In this document: one piece after another, positions 1-8,492 of the stretch
Numbering within the stretch: position 1 is the first letter of the stretch
Layout of the letters: every line of letters starts with the position of its first letter
Source of the DNA: Aphanothece saxicola GSE-SYN-MK-01-06B
Lineage (GTDB): Bacteria; Cyanobacteriota; Cyanobacteriia; PCC-6307; Cyanobiaceae
Length of the DNA: 64,000 bases
Direction of reading: 5' to 3'
Assembly: GCA_019359745.1 (NCBI GenBank)
Contig: JAHHGT010000001.1
Span: 62,001 to 126,000, forward strand
Notes under the pieces: model-generated
What the model was told of the DNA's origin: nothing
What the model saw: only the letters and a program-made list of their open reading frames with translations
Database searches by the model: none
Made by a program: the position numbers and the translations under genes

Positions 1-2
1 CT

Positions 3-1061
3 TTCGGCCTGACCCTGCTTGAAGCGGCGGCCAGTGGACTGCCGCTCGTGGCGACAGAAGTCGGCGGACCGGTGGACATCATCGGAAACTGCAAAAATGG
101 TCTGCTGATTGATCCCCTGGATGAGGCTTCGATCGCCGGTGCCTTGATCCAGATTCTGGAGGATCCAGATCTTTGGTCAACATTTTCAGCCAATGGCCTG
201 AAGAATGTCGCCAGATTCTATTCCTGGGAAGCGCATGCACAGAAATATCTTGAGAGTTTGAAGACTCTGGACCTTCCGAGCCAGGACGTTTCCCGACCCG
301 CCCCCCTGTCCAAGCTTCCGGCCGTCCAGGCACGGACCTGCGCCCTGTTCACGGCCATCGATAACACCCTCCTTGGCGATCCCCAGGCCCTTGCCCAGCT
401 TGTGTCACTGATGCGGCAGCAGCATCGCAGAGTTCTGTTCGGCATTGCCACTGGCCGACGTCTGAACTCGGTACTGAAGATCCTGAAGGTCCATTCCATC
501 CCGATGCCCGATGTGCTGATCACAAGCCTGGGGACAGAAATCTATACTCCACCACAGCTGACGACAGACATTTCCTGGACGTATCACATTGATCATCTAT
601 GGACCCCTCAGGTGATCAAGCGGCTCATGGATCCATTGCCGGGACTGATCCTGCAGCCCAAGGAGCATCAGAGCCGTTTCAAGCTGTCCTACTTCTACGA
701 TGAACAGCAAGCTCCTCCCATGGAAGAGATTCAGACGCTGTTGCGTCAGCATGAACTTTCCACCCATACCAGCCTCTCCTTCGGGCACTTTCTTGACTTT
801 GTCCCTGCCCGTGCCTCCAAAGGGCAGGCGCTGCGCTATGTCGTCAACAAATGGAAGATCCCCCTGGAGCGTGTTCTGGTGAACGGCGGATCCCGCGGTG
901 ACGAGGACATGTTGCGGGGCCAAACCCTCGGCGTGGTGGTGGACAGCCGATTCCGCGAGGAACTGGCCCAGCTGAGCGATTCTGAACGGGTGTATTTCTC
1001 TTCGGGATCCCATGCCTCGGGCATTTTGGAGGCGATTGAGCACTATGACTTCTTTCGCTGA
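3..1061 (+). CDS. sps: sucrose-phosphate synthase, C-terminal part (5' end outside window)
   Basis: This is the 3' part of a bidomain sucrose-phosphate synthase, which makes sucrose-6-phosphate from UDP- or ADP-glucose and fructose-6-phosphate in the cytosol. The frame is open from base 3. It begins inside the GT-B glycosyltransferase domain at the nucleotide-sugar binding helix (FGLTLLEAAASGLPLVAT), which carries the family's Glu-rich signature. From about residue 110 an HAD, sucrose-phosphatase-like domain follows. Its motif I reads AIDNT (about residues 118-122) where active phosphatases have DxDxT, so the nucleophilic Asp is Ala and this domain is probably non-catalytic, as reported for the Synechocystis enzyme. 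The next gene starts 17 nt before this stop and supplies an intact phosphatase. Identity is firm; the loss of phosphatase activity is inferred. Confidence 0.9.
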   Translation, partial: FGLTLLEAAASGLPLVATEVGGPVDIIGNCKNGLLIDPLDEASIAGALIQILEDPDLWSTFSANGLKNVARFYSWEAHAQKYLESLKTLDLPSQDVSRPAPLSKLPAVQARTCALFTAIDNTLLGDPQALAQLVSLMRQQHRRVLFGIATGRRLNSVLKILKVHSIPMPDVLITSLGTEIYTPPQLTTDISWTYHIDHLWTPQVIKRLMDPLPGLILQPKEHQSRFKLSYFYDEQQAPPMEEIQTLLRQHELSTHTSLSFGHFLDFVPARASKGQALRYVVNKWKIPLERVLVNGGSRGDEDMLRGQTLGVVVDSRFREELAQLSDSERVYFSSGSHASGILEAIEHYDFFR

Positions 1062-1923
1062 TCACCTGGGCTCCCGGGCCGCACGGGAGCAGCGGCTGCT
1101 TCTCTGTACGGATCTGGACCGCACCCTTCTCCCCAACGGCGAGGCTCCGGAATCCCCTGGGGCCCGGGCGATGTTCGCCCGTGTGGTTGCCCAGCCGTAC
1201 ATGTCCCTGGCCTATGTCAGTGGCCGCCATCTGGCATTGGTGGAAGAGTCGATTCAGGTGTATGGGCTGCCCCAGCCTGACTGGATTCTGGCTGATGTCG
1301 GCAGCTCCGTCTATCAGCGAGCAGGCGATGGCTGGTCCCTGCTGGCCCCATGGACCCGGCACATTGCCGCCGATTGGAAGGGGCTTGCGGCCAAGGATCT
1401 GGCCGTTCTTCTCTCGGGACTACCGGGTTTGAAGTTGCAGCCGGATGACAAGCAGAACATCCATAAGCTGAGTTATTTCGTGTCTCTGGATGTTGATCTG
1501 CCCTCCTTGGTGCAGGCCATCGAGAGACGACTCGAGGAACGGGCTCTGGCGGCCAATCTGATCCACAGCGTGGATGAGCAGGGCGCGATCGGTCTGCTGG
1601 ACATCCTGCCGCAGCGGGCCAGCAAGCTCCAGGCCATCCAATTCCTGTTGCGGAAGCAAGGATTGGGCCCTGAGCAGACGCTGTTTGCCGGCGACAGCGG
1701 CAATGATCTTTCGGTGCTCACCAGTTCGCTGCCTGCGGTGCTGGTGGCCAATGCCCACCCTGCTGTCATCAAGCTGGCTTCCGAGGAGGTCCGGCGCAAT
1801 GGCATGGAGGATCGTTTGTATCTCGCCAGGGGTGGGTTTCTGGGCATGAATGGCAACTACAGTGCGGGCATCCTGGAAGGGATGGGCCACTTTCACGCCG
1901 ATGCCCTCCGGGTACTGGGTTGA
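1045..1923 (+). CDS. spp: sucrose-6-phosphate phosphatase (HAD-IIB family)
   Basis: The 292-residue cytosolic HAD hydrolase should dephosphorylate sucrose-6-phosphate, completing sucrose synthesis. Motif I is intact: CTDLDRTLLPNG, with nucleophile Asp23 and acid/base Asp25. The late HAD motif GDSGND lies at about residues 216-221 and provides the Mg ligands. ATG 1045 lies inside the end of sps, so the two are probably translationally coupled. An in-frame codon at 1012 would lengthen the N-terminus by 11 residues without homology support. Position between sps and fructokinase fixes the substrate better than sequence alone, because related HAD-IIB enzymes act on other sugar phosphates. Confidence 0.88.
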   Translation: MTSFADHLGSRAAREQRLLLCTDLDRTLLPNGEAPESPGARAMFARVVAQPYMSLAYVSGRHLALVEESIQVYGLPQPDWILADVGSSVYQRAGDGWSLLAPWTRHIAADWKGLAAKDLAVLLSGLPGLKLQPDDKQNIHKLSYFVSLDVDLPSLVQAIERRLEERALAANLIHSVDEQGAIGLLDILPQRASKLQAIQFLLRKQGLGPEQTLFAGDSGNDLSVLTSSLPAVLVANAHPAVIKLASEEVRRNGMEDRLYLARGGFLGMNGNYSAGILEGMGHFHADALRVLG

Positions 1924-1927
1924 TCTG

Positions 1928-2833
1928 ATGCTGACGCACTGTCCGATCACCGTTTTTGGAGAAGTCCTTTTCGATTGCTTCCCGGACGGCACGGAGGTCC
2001 TCGGCGGTGCCCCGTTCAACGTGGCATGGCATCTGCGGGGTTTTGGTCTGGCTCCCTGCTTCATCAGCCGGGTTGGTGCGGATCGACGCGGTGAGGCGAT
2101 TCGATCGGCCATGACGTCCTGGGGATTGGAACCGTCGTTTCTGCAAACAGACGCCTCCTCTCCCACCGGCCAGGTGGCCGTCACTTTCGAGGACGACGAA
2201 CCCCACTACGAGATCGTGCCGGGGAGTGCCTACGACGTCATCCAGTCCGAAGGCTTCCAACAACTGCCAGTCTCCGATCTTCTCTATCACGGCACCCTGG
2301 CCCTGCGTCATTCCGCTTCGGCAGCGGCACTGGCGGCCCTCAAAGCCCGGCATCGAGGTAAGATCTTCCTGGATGTGAACCTGCGCAGCCCTTGGTGGTC
2401 GCTGGAATCGGTTCTGCCTTTGGTGGCTGACGCTGATCACGTCAAGCTCAACGCGGCGGAGCTGGCCCTGCTGACGTCAGAGGGCTTGCCTTCCGTGGAT
2501 GTTGCCAACCTGTCGGCGTCGGTGGATCGCTTCGCCCAGCGCCACCATCTCGAGACCCTGATCCTCACCCGTGGTGCCCAGGGAGCCTTGGTCTGGAGTA
2601 ACGGTGAGATCGTCTCCGTTGGACCAGCCGCCTGCACCCATGTGGTCGACACGGTGGGGGCGGGGGACGGTTTTGCCGCCGCTTTTCTGCTCGGTCTTGG
2701 CCAGCAGTGGCCCCTGCTGGAGAGTCTTGAGCATGCCCGGGACTTCGCTGCTGAACTGGTGTCGCGCCGGGGCGCCACGATCGATGATGTGGGTGTTTAC
2801 GAGCAGTTTCTGATGGCTTGGAGCTCAAACTGA
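1928..2833 (+). CDS. frk: fructokinase, PfkB/ribokinase family
   Basis: This 301-residue PfkB-family kinase is expected to phosphorylate fructose with ATP. The N-terminal sugar-binding segment contains the GGAPFNVA motif (about residues 26-33). The C-terminal PfkB signature DTVGAGDGFAAAF starts at about residue 241, with the catalytic base Asp near 247. ATG 1928 is 4 nt after the spp stop; the frame is open further upstream inside spp, but that extension is only spp read in another frame. Next to amylosucrase, its likely job is to recapture fructose released from sucrose. The order sps-spp-frk-ams matches the sucrose cluster described in Synechococcus sp. PCC 7002. Confidence 0.88.
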   Translation: MLTHCPITVFGEVLFDCFPDGTEVLGGAPFNVAWHLRGFGLAPCFISRVGADRRGEAIRSAMTSWGLEPSFLQTDASSPTGQVAVTFEDDEPHYEIVPGSAYDVIQSEGFQQLPVSDLLYHGTLALRHSASAAALAALKARHRGKIFLDVNLRSPWWSLESVLPLVADADHVKLNAAELALLTSEGLPSVDVANLSASVDRFAQRHHLETLILTRGAQGALVWSNGEIVSVGPAACTHVVDTVGAGDGFAAAFLLGLGQQWPLLESLEHARDFAAELVSRRGATIDDVGVYEQFLMAWSSN

Positions 2834-2837
2834 CGCG

Positions 2838-4790
2838 ATGTACGAACAAATCTCCCACTCTCTTCTGAATTCCATCCTCGACGATCTCCGCCCTGAGATC
2901 CGGCGTCAGGATCTGCGCCACTTCTATACCAGGCTGGGTGCCAACTTCTACGCCATTCATTCCCTGTTCGTCACCCTGTACGGTCACCGAGACGACTTCA
3001 AGTTCCAGCTTCTGCGCCTGGTGGAGACGATGGCGCGTGGCTACATTGATCGATCACGAGATCTTGAGTCTCTCGATATCCAGAGAGAAGACGACTACAA
3101 CTGGTTTCTCTCCCAGAAGTGGGTGGGGATGGCCGTGTACTCCAATGGCTTTGCCGAAAATCTGCCGGATCTGGAAAGCAAGATTGGCTATTTTCAGGAA
3201 CTTGGCATCAACATGGTGCATATCCTGCCCATCTTGAGGTGTCCTGCCGGCAAAAGTGATGGCGGCTACGCGATCAGTGACTTTCGCCAGATCGATGAGA
3301 GGGTCGGCACGATCGCTGATCTGCGCCACATCGCTGAAGAATTCAGAAAGCGAGACATCCTGCTGGTACTGGATATCGTTCTTAACCATACTTCGGATGA
3401 ACATGAGTGGGCCAAGCGGGCAATTGCTGGAGAGCAGCACTTTCGAGATTACTACTACGTTTATGACAGCAGGGACATCCCTGACGTCTTCGAGCAAAGC
3501 ATGCCCGAAGTCTTTCCGGAGTCTGACCCCGGCAACTTCACCTGGAATGAGGAAATGGGCCAATGGGTCATGACGGTGTTTCATGACTACCAGTGGGACC
3601 TGAACTATTCGAATCCAGCTGTTTTCATTGAAATGCTGGATGTGCTGTTGTTCTGGGCCAACCAGGGTGTGGATGTTCTGCGTCTCGATGCCGTTGCTTT
3701 TCTCTGGAAAAAGCTTGGCACCACCTGCCAGAACGAACGCAAAGCCCATCTGATCCTGCAGTTGATGAAGGACTGCTGCCAGGTGACGGCGCCTGGTGTG
3801 CTGTTCATCGCTGAGGCCATCGTGGCGCCCACCGAGATCACCAAATACTTCGGCGAAGATGCGATCGTGGCCAAGGAATGCGAGATCGCTTACAACGCCA
3901 CGTTGATGGCCTTGCTATGGGACAGTGTGGCCACCCGAAATACCAAGCTGCTGTCGCAAGGTCTCAAGAGTCTGCCGAAAAAGCTGGAGCGGGCCACCTG
4001 GCTGAACTACGTTCGCTGCCACGATGACATCGGCTTCGGCTTCGATGATCAGGACATTGAGCAGGTGGGCTATGAACCCCGGGCCCACCGTCGCTTCCTG
4101 ATCGATTACTTCAAGGGGGATTTCGATGCGATTCCCCGTGGCCTGACTTTCATGCCCAACGACACCACCGGGGACGCACGCATCTGTGGCTCACTCGCCT
4201 CTTTGGTCGGCCTGGAATCGGCGCTGGAGTCGAAGGATCAGAAACTGATCGCCACGGCCATCAGCCGCATCCTGCTGATGCACGGCATCATCCTTTCCTT
4301 TGGTGGGATCCCACTGATCTACAACGGCGATGCCCTGGGCGTTTTGAACGATTACAGCTTCTACGACGATCCCAGTAAGTGCAACGACAGCCGCTGGGTG
4401 CATCGTCCCAAGATCAACTGGGCTAAGGCTGAGTTCAGGCGGAAGCAGGGAACTGTGGAGTTTTCCATCTTCTCGGCCATGCAGAAGATGATCGCGATCC
4501 GCAAGGAGATTTCTGCTTTCGCTGATTTCAATAACCGTGAGATTCTGCAGCTCGACAATCAGCAGCTTCTGGGCTTTGTGCGCTTCAATCACCTGAGACC
4601 TTCGGAGCTGGTCCTGGTGGTGGCCAACTTCAACAACCAGCCCCAGTTCTTCGACCTCGACAGCCTCGTTCCCTCGGTCTTCAGCAGCCACGACCGCCTC
4701 ATCGATCTCCATTCAGGCCGCAGCCCGTCCCAGTCCTCCAGTCGCATCGTGCTGCAGGCTTACCAGTTCTATTGGCTGTCCAGAACCTGA
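2838..4790 (+). CDS. ams: amylosucrase (GH13)
   Basis: The 650-residue protein has the length and domain plan of amylosucrase: a helical N-domain, a (beta/alpha)8 GH13 barrel and a C-terminal beta domain. The enzyme uses sucrose to extend alpha-1,4-glucan and releases fructose, or hydrolyses sucrose. Visible catalytic elements are NHTS (His184), LRLDAVAF with nucleophile Asp284, IAEAIV with acid/base Glu326, and VRCHDDIG with His395 and the stabilising Asp396. KSDGGY (Asp141) and DSRW correspond to the Asp-Arg pair that closes the sucrose pocket in the Neisseria enzyme. The start is 4 nt after frk. Third positions hold noticeably more A/T than in downstream genes. Confidence 0.94.
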   Translation: MYEQISHSLLNSILDDLRPEIRRQDLRHFYTRLGANFYAIHSLFVTLYGHRDDFKFQLLRLVETMARGYIDRSRDLESLDIQREDDYNWFLSQKWVGMAVYSNGFAENLPDLESKIGYFQELGINMVHILPILRCPAGKSDGGYAISDFRQIDERVGTIADLRHIAEEFRKRDILLVLDIVLNHTSDEHEWAKRAIAGEQHFRDYYYVYDSRDIPDVFEQSMPEVFPESDPGNFTWNEEMGQWVMTVFHDYQWDLNYSNPAVFIEMLDVLLFWANQGVDVLRLDAVAFLWKKLGTTCQNERKAHLILQLMKDCCQVTAPGVLFIAEAIVAPTEITKYFGEDAIVAKECEIAYNATLMALLWDSVATRNTKLLSQGLKSLPKKLERATWLNYVRCHDDIGFGFDDQDIEQVGYEPRAHRRFLIDYFKGDFDAIPRGLTFMPNDTTGDARICGSLASLVGLESALESKDQKLIATAISRILLMHGIILSFGGIPLIYNGDALGVLNDYSFYDDPSKCNDSRWVHRPKINWAKAEFRRKQGTVEFSIFSAMQKMIAIRKEISAFADFNNREILQLDNQQLLGFVRFNHLRPSELVLVVANFNNQPQFFDLDSLVPSVFSSHDRLIDLHSGRSPSQSSSRIVLQAYQFYWLSRT

Positions 4791-4804
4791 AGCCACCACG
4801 CCCG

Positions 4805-5779
4805 ATGGCTCCACTGCCCATGCGCGTCGTCACCCCCGTTCTGCTGGCCCTGCTGCTGGCCTCCGCCGCCGTGGCCGTGACGACGGTGACGGTGGAGCGG
4901 CCCCCCGAGGCCGGCGCCCCTGCGGCCCCGTCCCAGCCGCTGCCCGCGCCGTTGACGACACCAACGGCGTTGCCCCGTGCCTACCCGCGCCTGCCGCGGG
5001 ACCCTGCCGCCATGGCCGCCGAGCTGGCGGCCCTGGAGCCGGCCCTGCGTTCGACGGCCACACCGGCGGATCAGCTGCCCGAACTGGCCCACCGCCAGCA
5101 GGTGATCTACCGCCGGCTCTCCACCGATCCGGTCCTTTCGGCTCTTGTGCGTGGCTTCCTCCCGGTCCGCTGGCAGGACGTCTTCGACCGTCACCTGGCG
5201 GCCCGCCGCGAGTTCCTGGCCATGCACCGTGGTGGGCCGCGTTCGGCCGTCGTGCCCGCCTGGCGGATCAGGGAACCGGAGCCTGCGGCCAATCTGCTCC
5301 GCTACTACCGCGAAGCAGCGGCCGCCACCGGCATCCCCTGGGAGGTGCTGGCCGCGGTCAACCTGGTGGAAACGGGCATGGGTCGCATCGATGGGGTGTC
5401 CGTCGCCGATGCCAGGGGACCGATGCAGTTCCTGCCCACCACCTGGGCGGAACGTGGCATCGGCAAGGGGGACATCCGCGACCCGGAGGATGCGATCCAT
5501 GCCGCCGCCCGCTACCTGGTGCGTCGCGGGGGCCTCAAGGACATCCGCAAGGGGCTGTGGGGGTACAACAACAGCAACCGCTATGTGCGGGGCGTTCTTC
5601 ACTACGCCGAGCTGCTCCGCCAGGACCCCCAGGCGTTCACAGGCCTCTACCACTGGGAGATCCACTACAACTCCGCCGCCGGTGACCTCTGGCTGCCGGT
5701 GGGGTACAACCAGCCCAAACCCCTGCCGGTCACCACCTACCTGAAGCGCTTCCCCGGGTCGGCCGCTCCCGGAGGCTGA
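4805..5779 (+). CDS. membrane-anchored lytic transglycosylase (SLT domain)
   Basis: The 324-residue envelope protein has an N-terminal signal or anchor segment (VVTPVLLALLLASAAVAV), a Pro/Ala-rich linker and a C-terminal SLT transglycosylase domain. The domain shows the catalytic Glu (about residue 189) in NLVETGMGR, followed by GPMQFLPTTW and YNNSNRYV, all typical of goose-lysozyme-like murein transglycosylases that cleave the MurNAc-GlcNAc bond. ATG 4805 was chosen because the upstream in-frame codon at 4772 overlaps amylosucrase and adds no signal-peptide feature; ATG 4820 is also possible. GC content rises sharply from this gene onward. Confidence 0.85.
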   Translation: MAPLPMRVVTPVLLALLLASAAVAVTTVTVERPPEAGAPAAPSQPLPAPLTTPTALPRAYPRLPRDPAAMAAELAALEPALRSTATPADQLPELAHRQQVIYRRLSTDPVLSALVRGFLPVRWQDVFDRHLAARREFLAMHRGGPRSAVVPAWRIREPEPAANLLRYYREAAAATGIPWEVLAAVNLVETGMGRIDGVSVADARGPMQFLPTTWAERGIGKGDIRDPEDAIHAAARYLVRRGGLKDIRKGLWGYNNSNRYVRGVLHYAELLRQDPQAFTGLYHWEIHYNSAAGDLWLPVGYNQPKPLPVTTYLKRFPGSAAPGG

Positions 5780-5793
5780 CGCACCCTGCCAGC

Positions 5794-6444
5794 ATGGATG
5801 GCCCTCTTCCGGCCTGGATGACCCAGCTGCAGGCGATCAACATGGCCAAGGTGACCACCATGGTGGCGCTGTTGGTCCCGGCCCTGGTGCTGGGGCTGGC
5901 GTCCCCCCGGGTGGTGATCTACCTCTCCCTGCATCTCAGCTACTGCCTCTGGTGGCTGCTCGAGGAGGTGCTGTTCCCCTGGCGTTCCCGCCAGCTCTTC
6001 ACCGAGGTGGTTCAGCCGCTGCAGGCCGCCGTGGTCGTGCTCTATGTCGGGGTTTTCTATGCCCTGCCTGGGTGGCTGGCGATGGCCAACGACCAGCCCC
6101 TGCAGCCGCTGACCATCGCCCTTGGGCTCAGCTTCTACATCTTCGGATCGCTGCTCAACACCGCAGCGGATGTGCAGAAAGGAACGGCCAAGGAGCTGGG
6201 CGCCACCCTGGTGGCGGACGGGGCCTGGCGCCGCGTCCGCCATGTCAACTACCTGGGAGACCTGCTGCGCTACAGCAGCTTTGCGGTGATCGCCGGTTCG
6301 CCCTGGGCCTGGCTGCTGCCCGCTTCGGTGCTGGTGCTGTACCTGCCCCGCATGATTCAGAAAGAGGCTTCCATGGCTGAGCGGTACCCCGGTTTCGAGG
6401 CCTACCGCCAAAGCAGCTGGTGGCTGGTGCCAGGTGTCTTCTAG
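5794..6444 (+). CDS. integral membrane methyltransferase-like protein (ICMT/DUF1295 type)
   Basis: This 216-residue polytopic membrane protein has several hydrophobic helices. Its C-terminal pattern (NYLGDLLRYSSF, then RMIQKEASMAERYPGFEAYR) resembles the SAM-binding C-terminus of isoprenylcysteine/phospholipid methyltransferase-like and DUF1295 proteins. Enzyme activity and substrate cannot be read from the sequence. It follows the lytic transglycosylase after 14 nt on the same strand and may be co-transcribed. Internal Met codons at residues 9 and 17 are alternative starts. Confidence 0.7.
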   Translation: MDGPLPAWMTQLQAINMAKVTTMVALLVPALVLGLASPRVVIYLSLHLSYCLWWLLEEVLFPWRSRQLFTEVVQPLQAAVVVLYVGVFYALPGWLAMANDQPLQPLTIALGLSFYIFGSLLNTAADVQKGTAKELGATLVADGAWRRVRHVNYLGDLLRYSSFAVIAGSPWAWLLPASVLVLYLPRMIQKEASMAERYPGFEAYRQSSWWLVPGVF

Positions 6445-6464
6445 GCGTCCGTTGAGGCTTGGCC

Positions 6465-6755
6465 TCAGTTGAGACCGCGTCCGAGCAGCACGTCCCTGGC
6501 GCCGTTGACGGCCTGCATGGTGTCGTGGCGGCCGCCCCGGTCAGGGTGATGCTCGGCAGCGGCCAGCTTCCAGGCCACAGTGACGTCGGATTCGCGCAGC
6601 CGGCCGGATAGGGCCAGGCCAAGTCTGGAGCGGGCTTCGATGGCCTCAAGGCCTGGGCTGCGGCCAAGGGGACCATGGTCGGCGGCGGAGAGGCCCGTGC
6701 CTTTCTTGCGCCGACCCTTGGTCCCGGCCGGTTTGGCTTTGCCACCGGAGCGCAT
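6465..6755 (-). CDS. small J-domain protein
   Basis: The 96-residue protein has a basic, Gly/Lys-rich N-terminus and a C-terminal J-like domain with a clear HPD motif (AAEHHPDRGG). That motif is the Hsp70-stimulating element of DnaJ-type co-chaperones. There are no zinc-finger or substrate-binding domains. I chose ATG 6755 because AAGGGG lies 7 nt upstream on the minus strand; an upstream ATG at 6866 would add 37 low-complexity residues and lacks such a site. The gene converges with the ICMT-like gene. Confidence 0.62.
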   Translation of the reverse strand: MRSGGKAKPAGTKGRRKKGTGLSAADHGPLGRSPGLEAIEARSRLGLALSGRLRESDVTVAWKLAAAEHHPDRGGRHDTMQAVNGARDVLLGRGLN

Positions 6756-6914
6756 GGCAAACCCCTTTTTTGGGGGATCCTGGGGACCTTCTCCGGCAGG
6801 GGGGCTGACCGTTGCCGGCCGGAGGGACACCAAAGAAACGCGTGGTTCGAACAAGGTGCGAGCCATGGGTTCTCAGGTGCCAGCTCGGCCGGTGCGTTGG
6901 TGGGTGGTCGTGCC

Positions 6915-7127
6915 TCAGACCGAGGCGTCGGGGGCGGGAGCCAGATCGATGGTCAGTTCGGCCAGCAGATCGGCAGCCAGCTGATCGCTGGATTCGGAGC
7001 TGATCAGGGCAGCTTCGGGAGCCATCACCGCTTCAGGTGCCTGACCACGACCGCCAGCCATCGCCGGGGCGAAGAAAGCGAGAGCCAGACCCACCATCAG
7101 GGCGAAGAAGAAGGAGAGGGCTCGCAT
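6915..7127 (-). CDS. small secreted or membrane protein, unknown function
   Basis: This is a 70-residue ORF with a clear N-terminal signal sequence (MRALSFFFALMVGLALAFFA, cleavage plausible after PAMA). An Ala/Glu-rich acidic tail follows, without Cys. The frame is open upstream to 7616, but the peptide pattern only makes sense from the ATG at 7127. No family is recognised. It is divergent from the RDD gene. Confidence 0.5.
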   Translation of the reverse strand: MRALSFFFALMVGLALAFFAPAMAGGRGQAPEAVMAPEAALISSESSDQLAADLLAELTIDLAPAPDASV

Positions 7128-7202
7128 GGACCAGGGAGGGCAAATCAACTCTGTCCTAACACCGCTCTGGTCGTTCCCGCTGTCGGCAGGGAAGATGGCG
7201 TC

Positions 7203-7733
7203 ATGGCCAGCCGTGTTCCGTCCCCATCCCCGTCCGTGGTGTACGCGGGATTCGGGATTCGCACGGCCGCCTCGTTGATCGATTCGGTGCTGATGGTGCT
7301 CATCACGGCACCGTTTCCTCTGCTGCTTTTTGTCCTTCCCAGCGAGACGGCGATTCTTGGCCTCAGCACGGCGTTCTCGGCCCTGCTGGTGATCGTGTTC
7401 TGGAGCTGGAAGCAGGGCACCCCAGGCAAATTGCTGTTGCGCCTGCGGATCGTGGATGCCGACACCGGCGGTGAGCCCGTTCTGCGCCAGTGGTGCCTGC
7501 GTTATGTCGGCTATGTCCTCTCCACCGTGCCCCTGCTGCTGGGTTTCTTCTGGATGCTCTGGGATCCGCGTCGCCAGGGCTGGCACGACAAGCTTGCCGG
7601 CACGGTGGTGATCCATTCACCACGGCGCCACGCCTTGGCCCGCCGTCCCACGACGCAGGTCGGGAATGCTGGTGTTGGATCCCCTCCCTCCGTCCTTGGC
7701 CATGGCCGCTCCCTCCCGCGATCCCCTCGATGA
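7203..7733 (+). CDS. RDD family membrane protein
   Basis: The 176-residue RDD-domain protein starts FGIRTAASLIDSVLM, with the Arg and Asp that name the family. Two to three membrane segments follow, then the conserved GTPGKLLLRLRIVD loop and WDPRRQGWHDKLAGTVVI near the end. RDD proteins are small membrane proteins, some linked to transport, with no defined general role. ATG 7203 is chosen because the open frame upstream has no RDD features. The 3' end overlaps the next gene by about 30 nt. Confidence 0.8.
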   Translation: MASRVPSPSPSVVYAGFGIRTAASLIDSVLMVLITAPFPLLLFVLPSETAILGLSTAFSALLVIVFWSWKQGTPGKLLLRLRIVDADTGGEPVLRQWCLRYVGYVLSTVPLLLGFFWMLWDPRRQGWHDKLAGTVVIHSPRRHALARRPTTQVGNAGVGSPPSVLGHGRSLPRSPR

Positions 7734-8409
7734 GGCGATCGCCGCCCGCCGAAGCCAGGATCCCCTGGTGGGCGCCAAGATCGGCGCCGAAGAGGTCAGC
7801 CGCCGGCTGCTGCAGGCCATGGCCACGGACAGGGGGGTGCATGTCGAATCGCTCCTGGCCGTCTGCGGCGCCCTGGCGGGCCACGCCTGGCAGGCCAGCC
7901 TGAGGGCCCGCGCCCGGGCGGCCGGCCGGATGGAGCCGGAGGGACTGCACGTGATCGGTACCCAGAACGGGGGCTCGTTTCTCGTCGGTGAAGGTCTGGC
8001 CCAGGGGCTGTTCCAGGACCGCTACTCCACCTGGGGCCTGGCGGCGGCCGCCGCCCAGCAGGCGGGCTGCACGGCGTTGCCGGATCCGATGGCGCTGTGG
8101 CGTCACGGCATGGACAGCCTGGGCCAGGACAGCTTCGGAGTGCCGCAGGTGCCTCGCCGGCACAGGCCTTCGCCGGATTCCCTGCAGTCCTTGGCGAGCC
8201 TCTGGCCGGCCCTGCTGCCGGTGGTGCTGCGCTTCTGCCCGGACCCGGCCGAATGGCCGATCCTGTACGGCCTGCTGGCCCAGAAGGCGATCACCATGGG
8301 GCGGGACGTGATGGATCCCTGTCTGTCCCTGCGGATCGTGATGGACACCGCAATCGCCAACGCGATGGTGATCCTGCCGGAGAGCCAGGAGGTCCCCCCC
8401 GGATCCTGA
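7702..8409 (+). CDS. conserved hypothetical protein
   Basis: This is a soluble protein of about 235 residues with no signal peptide and no motif I can assign to an enzyme. It has well-formed protein-like blocks (VGAKIGAEEVSRRLLQAM, HVESLLAVCGALAGHAW, WPALLPVVLRFCPDPAEWP). Similar hypothetical proteins seem to exist in proteobacteria, but this is a recollection, not a search. ATG 7702 is preferred; ATG 7666 would increase the overlap with the RDD gene. No function is proposed. Confidence 0.6.
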   Translation: MAAPSRDPLDEAIAARRSQDPLVGAKIGAEEVSRRLLQAMATDRGVHVESLLAVCGALAGHAWQASLRARARAAGRMEPEGLHVIGTQNGGSFLVGEGLAQGLFQDRYSTWGLAAAAAQQAGCTALPDPMALWRHGMDSLGQDSFGVPQVPRRHRPSPDSLQSLASLWPALLPVVLRFCPDPAEWPILYGLLAQKAITMGRDVMDPCLSLRIVMDTAIANAMVILPESQEVPPGS

Positions 8410-8492
8410 GCTGCCCACCCGACGGCGGCGGCGCCTTGGCAGCAACGCCCGGGGGCGTTACCAAGGCCTTCACGGCCCCATGCAACAGGCGG

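Noticed and set aside
6760-6780. CCCC-TTTTTT-GGGG considered as an intrinsic terminator
   Set aside because: The T-run is in the loop rather than after the stem, and the AAGGGG on the other strand serves as a ribosome-binding site for the J-domain gene.
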